Assembly: GCA_023413645.1 (NCBI GenBank)
Contig: JAEZPN010000070.1
Location: 1-26,612, forward strand
Origin: Bacteroidota bacterium
GTDB lineage: Bacteria; Bacteroidota; Bacteroidia; Bacteroidales; Rikenellaceae
Direction of reading: 5' to 3'
Length of the DNA stretch: 26,612 nucleotides
Each line of letters starts with the position of its first letter. Within the stretch, counting starts at the first letter, position 1. Position numbers and translations under genes: made by a program. Of this stretch, positions 15,557 to 23,526 are shown in pieces. Below the pieces are notes generated by a model. It was not told the DNA's origin. It did no database searches and saw only the letters and a program-made list of their open reading frames with translations.

Positions 15557-17137
15557 CTATTTCTCTATGAATACCTGGAAGAGGAGTGGCGTGAATGCCT
15601 GAATCTCGGTAGATGTCGTAGTCACGGTAACAGAGGTATCCTCGCTACTGCCATAGTTATAGTTGTAGCCATAGTAGTAGGGGTTGTAACCGTAGTAACC
15701 ATTGTTATACATATTACCATAACCATAGCCGTAGTAGCTATTCATGTAGTTCATGTAGTTATAGTAGTTTGCATAGTCGTAGTATGCCTGGTTGCTATTT
15801 GTTGTTGTAGATTTTGTGGCACCTGTCTGACCATCAAGACCGTAGGCATATGTCGAAACGGTGAGGATTGTAGCCCACTGACCACGTCGCAATGTGGGTA
15901 TAGCATAGTTCCACGCCAAGATGTAGCTATTGTCTGTTGGATCGGCAGTCTCAAACGACAACGCCTCACCCTTAGATGACACCTTGCCATATACAATCTC
16001 CTTAACCTCATCAATGTTTGTATCGAAGATGAATCCATCGAGGAAACGACCTATGTACCACACCTTCGCTGTAGAACTGCTGTTTACGGAGTCAGCCTCG
16101 AGGACCTCGTCATAGGTGATACCGGCACCGAAGCGCTCAACAAGAGCATCGTTGATGCGGCGCTCAACGTCGTTGAAGTTTGAGTAGATGTCTCCCGCCT
16201 GGTAGATGTTCTCCGAGATACTCTCGCGGTTATACATCAGCGTATCGGCACCCACGCTGTTGAAGTCGAAGGTCTGGCGTGCGGGAGAGTATGAGTAGTT
16301 CACCAAGAGGTGCTCCATGGTGTCGACAGGCTGGTGCCAACGACCATCGAAGAACTCCAAGGGGCGTGTGTCTACCTGCTCCTCGCTATCACCACTCTCC
16401 TCAGTAAAGCGAGCAACAATGCGACGACGGCGTGCCTTTGTCTCCTCACTCTCCTCGGTATCCTCCTTAACGACCTTATGCTCATCACAGAGGCCACCAT
16501 TAACCTTTGCAAATGCCTCGACACGGTTACCCTCGTATGCCACAGGGTTTGCGACGTGACCATAGATGTACATGTCCACTACCAAGGGTTTGCTATCCTC
16601 AAGGTCATACTGACCCTCATAGCCGCCATCAGCACCTACGCTTGCTATCACAGCTGAGGGGAGATAGAGACGCAACTTTGTGCCATAGCGCACCTCGAAA
16701 TCCTCGCCGTCGATAGTGAGCTTGTTGAACGTAGCGAGGTAGGTACCCTCCATCATCGTTGTAGACTCCTTGCCGCTGAAGCGGAACGAGGGGACGTAGT
16801 GTGTGTAGTCGGTATATGTATTGAGCTGCTTAGCCAAACGCCAGTCGCGTGTCTCGCAGATTGTACCCTCAAGGTCGCGACCCGTGAAATCGTACCACAA
16901 CCACACATCCTTGCCCGTGATGGCAACAGAGTCAGCACAGCCAGCATCAAGCACCTCGACGTAGTAACCACCCTCCTCCTGGTAGTTGTCCAAGAGATCG
17001 GGCTTATGCTTGTTTATCCACGCCTTAAGCGAGCGCTGTTCAATATCATCATAGCTCATTGTAGGCTCCTCGACGCACGACACCGCCATAACGGTAACGG
17101 CGAGCAACGAAGCGATAGCAACAAACACTCTATTCAT
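15557..17137 (-). CDS. Two-domain FKBP-like lipoprotein with a Tyr/Asn/Gly-rich insertion
   Basis: A 526-residue predicted lipoprotein: signal peptide then Cys21. Two stretches resemble FKBP-type peptidyl-prolyl isomerases. The first (about 60-210) has DVWLWYDFTGRDLEGT and YGTKLRLYLPSAVI. The second (about 360-526) has VWYIGRFLDGFIFDT, then WNYAIPTLRRGQWATIL, the AYGLDG loop, and a final strand PLLFQVFIEK. Between that loop and the last strand lies a 45-residue tract (452-496) with 21 Tyr, 10 Asn and 7 Gly. A charged linker rich in Glu/Arg lies near 233-262. The ATG at 17137 is preferred over an upstream TTG because it gives a proper signal peptide. It is the middle gene between an FKBP lipoprotein and a WYL regulator. 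Whether it is an active isomerase or only a chaperone is unknown. Confidence 0.75.
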   Translation of the reverse strand: MNRVFVAIASLLAVTVMAVSCVEEPTMSYDDIEQRSLKAWINKHKPDLLDNYQEEGGYYVEVLDAGCADSVAITGKDVWLWYDFTGRDLEGTICETRDWRLAKQLNTYTDYTHYVPSFRFSGKESTTMMEGTYLATFNKLTIDGEDFEVRYGTKLRLYLPSAVIASVGADGGYEGQYDLEDSKPLVVDMYIYGHVANPVAYEGNRVEAFAKVNGGLCDEHKVVKEDTEESEETKARRRRIVARFTEESGDSEEQVDTRPLEFFDGRWHQPVDTMEHLLVNYSYSPARQTFDFNSVGADTLMYNRESISENIYQAGDIYSNFNDVERRINDALVERFGAGITYDEVLEADSVNSSSTAKVWYIGRFLDGFIFDTNIDEVKEIVYGKVSSKGEALSFETADPTDNSYILAWNYAIPTLRRGQWATILTVSTYAYGLDGQTGATKSTTTNSNQAYYDYANYYNYMNYMNSYYGYGYGNMYNNGYYGYNPYYYGYNYNYGSSEDTSVTVTTTSTEIQAFTPLLFQVFIEK

Positions 17138-17155
17138 AGTATATCTCAAAAATCT

Positions 17156-17773
17156 TTATTTAACATCTACAATATCGATGAACCACACCACGGCAGACTT
17201 TGCGGGCACCATGCCGACATAGTGCTTACCATATGCTTCGTCATAGGTGAGGTATATCTCTACGCTATCACCCTCGCGGCAACCCACGAGTGCAGTCTCA
17301 AGACCTGGAAGAATCTCCTCCTTGCCCAATGTAACGACCATGGGGTCTGTTGTCCACTCGTACTCGGTATTAAGGCCCAATTTCTCAAGCTCCGCAATCG
17401 AGTCGGGGTCGTTCGTAGCATACATATTCGCTGTCGTGGGCTTCGCGTTAGGGAATACGTAGGCTGTATATACAATCTCTATTGTGCTGGTGCTTGCAAC
17501 CTCGGTCCACTCGTCGCGACCCTCATCGTAGTAGGTTGCTATGTAGCGATAGATATCCAAGCCCCACTGCGTGTAGAACTTGGGCTCGCTGTCGAGCGAT
17601 GCTGAGACCTGCGACTCGGGGATGAGTCGTGGCTGATGCGATGAGGTGAGGTAGCTGCTAATCTTGCTCTGCTGGGTTGTGAGCACACTGTCATTCTCGT
17701 TGCTACACGACACAACAAATGCTGCGGCGAGTGCCACAACAACCATAATAGCTACGTTGTATAATCTTTTCAT
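17156..17773 (-). CDS. FKBP-type peptidyl-prolyl isomerase lipoprotein
   Basis: A 205-residue predicted lipoprotein: MKRLYNVAIM starts a signal peptide ending VVSC with the lipidated Cys at 23, so it is anchored in the envelope. The C-terminal domain (about 110-205) is FKBP-like: VVTLGKEEILPGLETAL, then VGCREGDSVEIYLTYDEAYG with the AYG loop, and the closing strand VVWFIDIVDVK. It would catalyse proline cis-trans isomerisation or act as a folding helper. The frame extends nine codons upstream, but the start at MKRLYN fits the signal peptide and lies downstream of a -7 element. It heads an operon with the two-domain FKBP-like lipoprotein (18 bp away) and the WYL regulator. Confidence 0.85.
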   Translation of the reverse strand: MKRLYNVAIMVVVALAAAFVVSCSNENDSVLTTQQSKISSYLTSSHQPRLIPESQVSASLDSEPKFYTQWGLDIYRYIATYYDEGRDEWTEVASTSTIEIVYTAYVFPNAKPTTANMYATNDPDSIAELEKLGLNTEYEWTTDPMVVTLGKEEILPGLETALVGCREGDSVEIYLTYDEAYGKHYVGMVPAKSAVVWFIDIVDVK

Positions 17774-17788
17774 ATCCATATAAGCGCA

Positions 17789-17796
17789 CAAAGTTA
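17789..17796 (-). promoter_or_regulatory. -7 element of the FKBP-lipoprotein/WYL operon
   Basis: TAACTTTG on the minus strand (complement of 17789-17796) fits TAnnTTTG. Transcription would begin near 17785, leaving only about 12 nt before the ATG at 17773. No good -33 element is seen. Confidence 0.5.
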
Positions 17797-17849
17797 ACAA
17801 ATATTTTGCAACTACGCGACTTTTTTAATGAAATTAAAATATGAAACGA

Positions 17850-18443
17850 CTACAAATGCTTAAGCGCAGCACGCACAGCCTCCTCGACAGCCATCGAGGG
17901 ATTGTCCTTGAAGATAGCCTTGAGTGCCTTCTCGGATGCAGCCTTTTGGAAGCCCAACATCTGCAATGCTGCGAGTGCCTCGTCGTAGACAACATTGTTC
18001 GCAGCAGCAGCTACAACGGGTGTATCCATGGTGTCGGCACCAAGCTCCAACATCTTACCCGAGAGCTCCACGATAATCTTCTGTGCAGTCTTGAGACCCA
18101 GGCCTTTAACGTTTTTCAAAAGCACTGCATTCTCGGTGGCAATGATGTTCTGCAACTCGCGAGGCGAGTAGGTCGAAAGTATCATTCGCGCGGTGTTACC
18201 ACCCACACCCGAGACGCTGATGAGACGGCGGAAGAGCTCGCGCTCAATCTTTGTTGCAAAGCCAAAGAGCGCCTGCTGGTCCTCGCGAACTACGAAGTGT
18301 ACGTAGAGGCGAGCCTCGTTAGCGCCCTCGATAGCGGAGTAGGTATTTAGCGAGATATGGATGAAGTATCCCACACCCGCAGCCTCAACCACGGCATACG
18401 TGGGGTTTACCTCATCGAGTTTTCCAGATATATATTCGTACAT
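17850..18443 (-). CDS. ruvA: Holliday junction branch migration protein RuvA
   Basis: The 197-residue RuvA binds four-way DNA junctions as a tetramer and loads the RuvB motor. The N-terminal OB-fold begins MYEYISGKLDEVNPTYAVVE and contains GVGYFIHISLNTY. Two helix-hairpin-helix motifs follow, LISVSGVGGNTARMIL (about 75-90) and LKNVKGLGLKTAQKII (about 110-125). The C-terminal domain III (about 150-197) that contacts RuvB is present. Length and order are normal. It is a single gene on the minus strand, divergent from the OmpH-like gene. ruvB and ruvC are not in this window. Confidence 0.95.
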   Translation of the reverse strand: MYEYISGKLDEVNPTYAVVEAAGVGYFIHISLNTYSAIEGANEARLYVHFVVREDQQALFGFATKIERELFRRLISVSGVGGNTARMILSTYSPRELQNIIATENAVLLKNVKGLGLKTAQKIIVELSGKMLELGADTMDTPVVAAAANNVVYDEALAALQMLGFQKAASEKALKAIFKDNPSMAVEEAVRAALKHL

Positions 18444-18490
18444 AACTTATCTTTTAGGAGAAGTAACTCTAAAATATTCTAAATTTTTTA

Positions 18491-18519
18491 CAAAAGTAAA
18501 TAAATTTTTCTTACCTTTG
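18491..18519. promoter_or_regulatory. Divergent -7 elements for ruvA and the OmpH-like gene
   Basis: On the minus strand TACTTTTG (complement of 18491-18498) faces ruvA; on the plus strand TACCTTTG (18512-18519) faces the OmpH-like gene. Both fit TAnnTTTG, giving leaders of about 45 and 40 nt. The -33 positions are poor. Confidence 0.5.
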
Positions 18520-18561
18520 TATTTTGAATTTGAAAATTAACTAATAAAGAGAATAAAAACT

Positions 18562-19242
18562 ATGAAAAAGAGTCTTTTATTTGCCTTGGCAGCTGTAGCA
18601 ATGCTTGGCGCATGCAACAACGCAGAGAAGACAGAGAAGAGTGGTGAGGCTACAAACAGCAATACAGAGGTGCTTACTGTTGAGTGTGTAGCAAGTGGCG
18701 ATGTGGTATACATGGACCTCGACTTCATGCTCGCATCAAGCAAGCTCTACGCAGCTGAGGGTAAGGCCTTGGAGGCTAAGATGCAGGAGTTCCAGACACG
18801 CGCCGTGGCAACACAGGAGGGCTGGGCACAGAAGGAGCAGAGTCTCGCATCGGAGTACAACAAGTTGCAGAACGACGCTGTGAAGCTCCAGGATGACTAC
18901 CAGAAGGGTCTCATCACAACACTCAACGCACAGCAGAAAGGCGAGGAGTTGGCAAAGAAGGAGCAGTCTATACAGTCACGCATGAGCACCTACCAGTCTA
19001 CCGTACAGAAGGAGAGTGAGCAGCTCGCAAAGGAGGAGCAGGCATTGGCTGAGGAGCAGATGGTGCTTATGAACCGCTTCCAGGAGCTCACACGCAAGGC
19101 TCTCGAGGAGATCAACGCCGACAAGCGTTATAAGATGATTCTCAACGCCGCATCTGTAATCGACGCAGACCCAACACTCAACATCTCAAGCCTTGTGCTC
19201 GAGAAGATTGACGAGCTCTACGCAGCTGGCACTTTGGAGTAA
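18562..19242 (+). CDS. OmpH/Skp-like lipoprotein
   Basis: A 226-residue predicted lipoprotein with a signal peptide MKKSLLFALAAVAMLGAC, lipidated at Cys18, then a short Thr/Ser/Asn-rich spacer. The body (about 50-200) is a long charged coiled coil rich in Gln, Glu and Lys, with the family-type segments VVYMDLDFMLASSK at its start, EMQ-like LEAKMQEFQ, and a C-terminal RYKMILNAASVIDADPTLNIS strand. This is the OmpH (Skp) architecture, in which tentacle-like helices hold unfolded outer-membrane proteins in the periplasm. Unlike classical Skp it appears lipid-anchored. The gene has its own terminator and is followed by cdaA. Confidence 0.85.
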   Translation: MKKSLLFALAAVAMLGACNNAEKTEKSGEATNSNTEVLTVECVASGDVVYMDLDFMLASSKLYAAEGKALEAKMQEFQTRAVATQEGWAQKEQSLASEYNKLQNDAVKLQDDYQKGLITTLNAQQKGEELAKKEQSIQSRMSTYQSTVQKESEQLAKEEQALAEEQMVLMNRFQELTRKALEEINADKRYKMILNAASVIDADPTLNISSLVLEKIDELYAAGTLE

Positions 19243-19268
19243 GGCGTAGGCATACCGCACAATAGCAC

Positions 19269-19302
19269 AAAATGCCGATTTGCGCCTGCACGTCGGCATT
19301 TT
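19269..19302 (+). terminator. Terminator of the OmpH-like gene
   Basis: AAAATGCCGA (19269-19278) pairs perfectly with TCGGCATTTT (19293-19302) around a 14-nt loop, and the stem runs into a T-run. Confidence 0.75.
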
Positions 19303-19349
19303 TAACACCAACGCACACTTATTATTAACTGTAGCTACGGCATCCTCCT

Positions 19350-20159
19350 ATGGGATTTATACCATTTACCTTTGTTGACGTAATAGACATCCTGCTTGTG
19401 TCAACGCTCTTCTATGGTCTCTACCGCGCCATGAAGGGTACAAGCGCACCATATATTATGGTCGGCATATTCTTCATCTACCTTGTCTGGATCTTGGTCA
19501 AGACATTCAACCTTGTGCTCTTCTCAACAATCTTGGGGCAGATTATCTCGGTGGGTGTCATCGCCATCATCATCATCTTCCAACCCGAGATACGTCACTT
19601 CTTACAGGCTATCGGTCGCCAGCGTGAGCGCTTCGAGTGGCTCACACGCATCTTCGACTTCCGCCACCGCAAGAATGCTAAGGAGATTGACCTTCAGCCT
19701 ATTGTCGAGGCATGCCAGGAGATGGGCGAGCAGAAGGTGGGTGCACTTATCATCATCAAGCAGTCTAACGACCTCGGCATCGTCGAGGAGAGCGGCATCG
19801 CCATCGACGCTAAGGTGTCGTCATCGCTTATACAGAACGTATTCTTTAAGAATGCCCCCTTGCACGACGGTGGCATGGTTATTAGTGGCGACAGAGTGGT
19901 TGCAGCGAAGTGTGTGCTGCCCTCAACACAGCAGGAGGTACCCAAGTCGTATGGTATGCGTCACCGCGCAGCCCTCGGCATGAGTGAGGTATCGGATGCT
20001 ATCATCATCGCCGTATCGGAGGAGACGGGAGGCATATCGTTGGCTCACGACTCGGTTATCAAGCGCAATGTCGACCCCAAGCAGTTGCAACAATCTATTC
20101 GCAAGTTGATGAACATCAACCATAAGCGCCGCTTAGAGAAGGAGCAGACAGAGGAGTAA
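19350..20159 (+). CDS. cdaA: Diadenylate cyclase CdaA (membrane-bound)
   Basis: The 269-residue enzyme condenses two ATP into the second messenger c-di-AMP. Three N-terminal hydrophobic segments (about 10-26, 36-52 and 56-77) anchor it. The DAC (DisA_N) domain occupies about 115-235, with the active-site motif LHDGGMVISGDRV (DGG at 173-175, where DGA is usual) and the RHR motif at 204-206 in MRHRAALG, then VSEETGGIS. This is the CdaA/DacA arrangement. Partners such as CdaR or GlmM are not next to it here. The gap of about 45 bp after the OmpH terminator shows no clear promoter. Confidence 0.95.
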   Translation: MGFIPFTFVDVIDILLVSTLFYGLYRAMKGTSAPYIMVGIFFIYLVWILVKTFNLVLFSTILGQIISVGVIAIIIIFQPEIRHFLQAIGRQRERFEWLTRIFDFRHRKNAKEIDLQPIVEACQEMGEQKVGALIIIKQSNDLGIVEESGIAIDAKVSSSLIQNVFFKNAPLHDGGMVISGDRVVAAKCVLPSTQQEVPKSYGMRHRAALGMSEVSDAIIIAVSEETGGISLAHDSVIKRNVDPKQLQQSIRKLMNINHKRRLEKEQTEE

Positions 20160-20161
20160 AA

Positions 20162-20199
20162 AAGAGTGGTTGTCCAGAATATTTAGGGCAACCACTCTT
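20162..20199. terminator. Bidirectional terminator between cdaA and mgsA
   Basis: AAGAGTGGTTGTCC (20162-20175) pairs with GGGCAACCACTCTT (20186-20199), with one G-U pair, around a 10-nt loop. It overlaps the mgsA stop codon and serves both converging genes. Confidence 0.8.
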
Positions 20200-20680
20200 A
20201 CTTTACCATGCGCTCAATATATGACGTGTAGTCTCGCACCACGGGCTTATACTGTGTATCTACCATCAGCGTTGACGAGATCATAAAGTCGGCTGATGAA
20301 CGATTTATCGCCGTAGGGACATTGTATAGCGTTGCCAAGCGCAATAGGGCCTTAACATCTACATCGTGTGGTTGCGCAGACATGGGGTCCCAGAAGAAGA
20401 TGAGCATGTCGATTTCGCCGTTTGCAATCATCGCTCCGAGCTGCTGGTCACCACCCAATGGACCCGACTTAAGCATGGTGATGTCGAAGTGCGAGTGCGC
20501 TGCATCCTTGGCTCTGCGCTCCATAAGTGTTTCGGCCACGATGCGGCCTGTTGTTCCTGTGCATATTAGGCGGTGTGATAGGAGCTTTGCCCAGTTCCAT
20601 GCGACCCACTCCGCGAGGTCGTGCTTCATGGCGTCGTGTGCCACAAGCGCAATTGTCAGTCTCTTACTCATAAATTTCAT
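20198..20680 (-). CDS. mgsA: Methylglyoxal synthase
   Basis: This 160-residue cytoplasmic enzyme converts dihydroxyacetone phosphate to methylglyoxal and phosphate, a bypass of lower glycolysis when phosphate is short. All key residues line up with the E. coli enzyme at a constant offset of seven: catalytic D78 in GPLGGDQQ (E. coli D71), D98 in FFWDP (D91), H105 in QPHDVD (H98) and D108 (D101). The C-terminal INRSSADFMISS segment is also typical. An internal ATG three codons on (20671, MSKRL) is an equally good start. A TAnnTTTG element (TATTTTTG, complement of 20711-20718) precedes it. It is monocistronic. Confidence 0.96.
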   Translation of the reverse strand: MKFMSKRLTIALVAHDAMKHDLAEWVAWNWAKLLSHRLICTGTTGRIVAETLMERRAKDAAHSHFDITMLKSGPLGGDQQLGAMIANGEIDMLIFFWDPMSAQPHDVDVKALLRLATLYNVPTAINRSSADFMISSTLMVDTQYKPVVRDYTSYIERMVK

Positions 20681-20710
20681 CTCTTTTTTAATTCATCTTT
20701 TTTCACGCTG

Positions 20711-20718
20711 CAAAAATA
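20711..20718 (-). promoter_or_regulatory. -7 element of the mgsA promoter
   Basis: TATTTTTG on the minus strand fits TAnnTTTG, about 30 bp before the start codon. No -33 TTTG was found at the expected distance. Confidence 0.45.
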
Positions 20719-20792
20719 GGACAACGATGTTTCGTTATCACGACAACACCGTTAATTTATTGTTACGAAATTGTGAAGCGTAGAGATAAACA

Positions 20793-20815
20793 AAGGAGCC
20801 CAACAAAGACTCCTT
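20793..20815 (-). terminator. Terminator-like hairpin after the EamA gene
   Basis: AAGGAG (20793-20798) pairs with CTCCTT (20810-20815) around an 11-nt loop. On the minus strand it is followed by TTTGTTTATC. It lies at the end of the seven-gene mltG run. Confidence 0.5.
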
Positions 20816-20838
20816 GAATAATATTTACTATGTAAGAA

Positions 20839-21741
20839 CTACACACTGCCGATGCAGAGGAGGACCATACCGACCAAGATTAGCAAGAGGTCGAGGGCCT
20901 TGGCCTTGAGGTTGCGCTCGCCGAAGATAAGAGCACCGCAAAGGAAGGTTACGATAACCGAACTGCGGCGTATCATCGACACCACAGCAATCATGGCGTC
21001 GGGGTCGTCAAGCGCATGGTAGTAGCAGAAGTCGGCGCATGAGACAAAGAGCGAGATAAGCGGGATTGTCCACACCCACTTGAAGGGTTCGCTATGACGG
21101 CGTGGCATCCACACAACAAGGGCGATAACGACCATCATAACGAGTTGGTAGAGGCCGAACCAGCTCTGCACAAAGAGGGGGTGGAGCGAACAATTTGCGA
21201 TAAGGAACTTATCGTAGAGGCCACTAACAGCGCCAAGCAGCATAGCGGCAAAGAGTGCCCATACATAGCGGTTGCTGCGGAAGTTGATGCTCTCCTTGCT
21301 TCCCGCGCGGCTCAAGAGGTAGAGCGACACGATGGTCAAGAGCACACCACCCCACTGCCATAGATTAAGTTCCTCGCCAAAGAGTAGGAGCGCACCCACG
21401 AGCACCACAACGGGGCGTGTGGCGTTCACGGGACCTACGATAGTTAGGGGCAGGTGTTTTATGGCGTAGTAGCCGCAGAGCCACGACGAGAGCGTAATGG
21501 CAGCCTTGAGTGCCACGAGGGCATGGCCGCCGATATTACCGCTTGTAGAGGCGAGAGCTGTACCCTCAAAGAGACCTAAGTCGAACTCCGCATCGAGGAT
21601 AACAGGGGCAAAGAGGATGGTAGAGAAGAGCGTGTTGAGGAGCAACACCACAACCACAGCATTGCCCGCGAGCGAGCGCTTCTTAGCGACATCGTAGAGA
21701 CCAAGAAGCATAGCCGAGAGTAGCGCCGCACCAACCCACAT
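20839..21741 (-). CDS. EamA/DMT-family transporter
   Basis: A 300-residue inner-membrane protein with about ten hydrophobic segments arranged as two repeats of five, the drug/metabolite transporter (EamA) fold. The first repeat ends near residue 145 (LYLLSRAG) and the second repeat starts near 158 (YVWALFAAML). Charged positions at loop edges (KKR, RSNR, MPRRH) fit an inside-facing orientation for the loops. EamA proteins export or exchange small metabolites, but substrate cannot be predicted. It is the last gene of the run that begins with mltG, starting 1 bp after the UbiA stop codon, so translation is probably coupled. Confidence 0.85.
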   Translation of the reverse strand: MWVGAALLSAMLLGLYDVAKKRSLAGNAVVVVLLLNTLFSTILFAPVILDAEFDLGLFEGTALASTSGNIGGHALVALKAAITLSSWLCGYYAIKHLPLTIVGPVNATRPVVVLVGALLLFGEELNLWQWGGVLLTIVSLYLLSRAGSKESINFRSNRYVWALFAAMLLGAVSGLYDKFLIANCSLHPLFVQSWFGLYQLVMMVVIALVVWMPRRHSEPFKWVWTIPLISLFVSCADFCYYHALDDPDAMIAVVSMIRRSSVIVTFLCGALIFGERNLKAKALDLLLILVGMVLLCIGSV

Positions 21742-21742
21742 A

Positions 21743-22615
21743 CTACCTATAAATCAAGAGGTTAGCAATAAGGCATACGGCCAACGACATGCTCGCCATG
21801 GCATTAAGCGTGCCAAAGGCGATGCCTATGTTTCGCTGCTTAGTGGGTGTAACCAGGTAGTGCTCCAAGGCCAATATCGCAGCAAAGAGCGCACATCCCA
21901 AACACAAGAGCCATGTGCAAGGCTGCGAAAGTGCAAACCACACCAAGAGACCTACGCTTGCGAGGTGCAACACCGCACTAATAATCAGAGACGTAGTAGC
22001 CGAGAAGTGCGAGGGAATAGAGTGCAAGCCACGCTTACGGTCGAACTCAGCATCCTGCAGTGCATAGATAATATCAAAGCCTGCGCACCACGTAGTAACC
22101 ACCGCTGCCAAGAGCCAACACTCTGGCGCTACGGTGCCCGTAACGGCGATATAGGCACCTACGGGGGCGATGCCGAGCGATATGCCCAATACGATGTGTG
22201 CAAGAGCCGTAAAGCGCTTACAGTAGCTGTAGAACATCACCACGAAGAGTGCCACGGGCGAGAGCCATGCACACAAGGAGTTGATAGTAAGCGTAGTAGC
22301 GATAAATAGCAGTGCGTTAATCACGATAAAGACAACAGCACCGCGCGACGATATAACACCCGCGGGAATCTCACGGTTTGCCGTGCGGGGGTTCTCGGCA
22401 TCTATCTTACGGTCTGCCCAGCGGTTGAAGCCCATGGCGACATTGCGGGCAAAGACCATACACGCCACGACCTGCAACAGCACAATCCACAACACCGAAT
22501 CGTGCTCCGCCGTCATCCACGCATAGGTGAACGACAACAGCGCAAAGGGCATGGCGAATATCGTGTGCGAGAACTTTACGAGGCGTAGGTAGTCTCCAAT
22601 CTTACTCATGGCCAT
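21743..22615 (-). CDS. UbiA-family prenyltransferase
   Basis: A 290-residue membrane enzyme with about eight hydrophobic segments. Both Asp-rich, Mg-diphosphate-binding motifs of the UbiA superfamily are present: NRWADRKID (N64, D68, D72) followed by AENPRTANREIP, and DIIYALQDAEFD (D181, D188, D192). The first motif with PRTANR is typical of the branch that includes UbiA and the futalosine-pathway enzyme MqnP. It would attach a polyprenyl chain to an aromatic ring in quinone synthesis. The hydroxybenzoate or naphthoate-type substrate cannot be decided from this window, and no other men or mqn gene is present. It lies between the hotdog thioesterase (5 bp) and the EamA gene (1 bp). Confidence 0.88.
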   Translation of the reverse strand: MAMSKIGDYLRLVKFSHTIFAMPFALLSFTYAWMTAEHDSVLWIVLLQVVACMVFARNVAMGFNRWADRKIDAENPRTANREIPAGVISSRGAVVFIVINALLFIATTLTINSLCAWLSPVALFVVMFYSYCKRFTALAHIVLGISLGIAPVGAYIAVTGTVAPECWLLAAVVTTWCAGFDIIYALQDAEFDRKRGLHSIPSHFSATTSLIISAVLHLASVGLLVWFALSQPCTWLLCLGCALFAAILALEHYLVTPTKQRNIGIAFGTLNAMASMSLAVCLIANLLIYR

Positions 22616-22619
22616 AGGG

Positions 22620-23018
22620 TTATAGGTTTACTACATCCAAGAGCCATTGTGGCGCACGCATGGGGCGACGTGTCTCCCTATCTATAAAGCCGAGGGTAGT
22701 AGAACCCGAAGCAATATCGCGACCATCCTCGCCACGCACCTCATAGCGGAATACCATACGAGCCTTAGGTGCCTCGTCCACAAATGCCGTAACCGAGATA
22801 AGCTCATCGTAGAGCGCAGGGTTGCGATACTTAACCGCCACATCCACAATGGGCATCATAACACCACGACGCTCCATCTCTGCATACGTAAGGCCACTTG
22901 CACGCAACCACTCTGTGCGTGCCACCTCGAAGAACTTGACGTAGTTCGAGTGGTGCACAACGCCCATCTGGTCGGTGTGGTGATACTCAACGCGTATCTT
23001 TGTCTCAAAGCTAATCAT
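22620..23018 (-). CDS. Hotdog-fold acyl-CoA thioesterase (YbgC/4HBT family)
   Basis: A 132-residue protein with the single hotdog domain of 4-hydroxybenzoyl-CoA thioesterase-like enzymes. The catalytic signature is the N-terminal RVEYHHTDQMGVVHHSNYVKF, where the Asp in TDQMG (D16) is the expected nucleophile or base, followed by FFEVARTEWLR in the long central helix. It hydrolyses an acyl-CoA thioester in the cytoplasm; chain length or aromatic preference is unknown. In menaquinone synthesis a hotdog thioesterase acts on dihydroxynaphthoyl-CoA, and the next gene is a UbiA-type prenyltransferase, so that role is a reasonable guess and no more. Confidence 0.88.
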   Translation of the reverse strand: MISFETKIRVEYHHTDQMGVVHHSNYVKFFEVARTEWLRASGLTYAEMERRGVMMPIVDVAVKYRNPALYDELISVTAFVDEAPKARMVFRYEVRGEDGRDIASGSTTLGFIDRETRRPMRAPQWLLDVVNL

Positions 23019-23032
23019 AGCCTACGTCGGAA

Positions 23033-23506
23033 TTAACGAATGCGGTCGAGTGAGCGTACGAGAACCTCGTCACGGAAGATTGCACGACCCGCCAAGAATG
23101 TGGGAATGAGAGCAACAATAGGCATGATAAACGCCCAGCCGAGGCGCTTAGAAATAACTGCGTCTGCGGGGAGAATATCGGGAATAATAAGCCAATAGAA
23201 GAGCAATACCACGACTACTGCACCCACAAGGAGTACTCCCTGAGCTGCACACAAGCCCACCTGACGCTTGCGATACTTAAACAAGAAGATGGTAACCAAA
23301 GGCAAAAGCGTAGAGAGGATAAACATCACTGCAAAGAGCCAACCAAAGGCCGAAGCTTCGCCATAAAACTCATTGCCAAAGGGTTTAAATGCCTGGAGTG
23401 CCAACTCTCCATGTGTAGTCGAAACATGTACGATAGGCAAAAAGAGCGTGCAAGCCATAAGGGCTGTAACCAAAAGCAAGTAGAGTGACTGAATTCTCTG
23501 AATCAT
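23033..23506 (-). CDS. DUF4293-like four-segment membrane protein
   Basis: A 157-residue protein of the DUF4293 type, known mainly from Bacteroidota and of unknown function. It starts MIQRIQSLYLLLVTALM, the usual family opening, and has four hydrophobic segments at about 8-26, 50-75, 86-106 and 124-143. The C terminus is short and basic (FRDEVLVRSLDRIR), expected to face the cytoplasm. No catalytic residues stand out. It is in the middle of the mltG run, 20 bp after the GT2 gene and 14 bp before the thioesterase gene, with no terminator on either side. Confidence 0.82.
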   Translation of the reverse strand: MIQRIQSLYLLLVTALMACTLFLPIVHVSTTHGELALQAFKPFGNEFYGEASAFGWLFAVMFILSTLLPLVTIFLFKYRKRQVGLCAAQGVLLVGAVVVVLLFYWLIIPDILPADAVISKRLGWAFIMPIVALIPTFLAGRAIFRDEVLVRSLDRIR

Positions 23507-23526
23507 AGTTATTTAGTTTTTATTAA

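Noticed and set aside
15650..15784. Tandem DNA repeat or microsatellite
   Set aside because: The tract is repetitive in amino acids, but its codons do not form a regular repeated unit.
15539..15979. Plus-strand frame encoding a Val/Ile-rich protein opposite the Tyr/Asn/Gly tract
   Set aside because: Its hydrophobic composition is a by-product of reading Tyr, Asn and Gly codons backwards; it has no supporting start signal.
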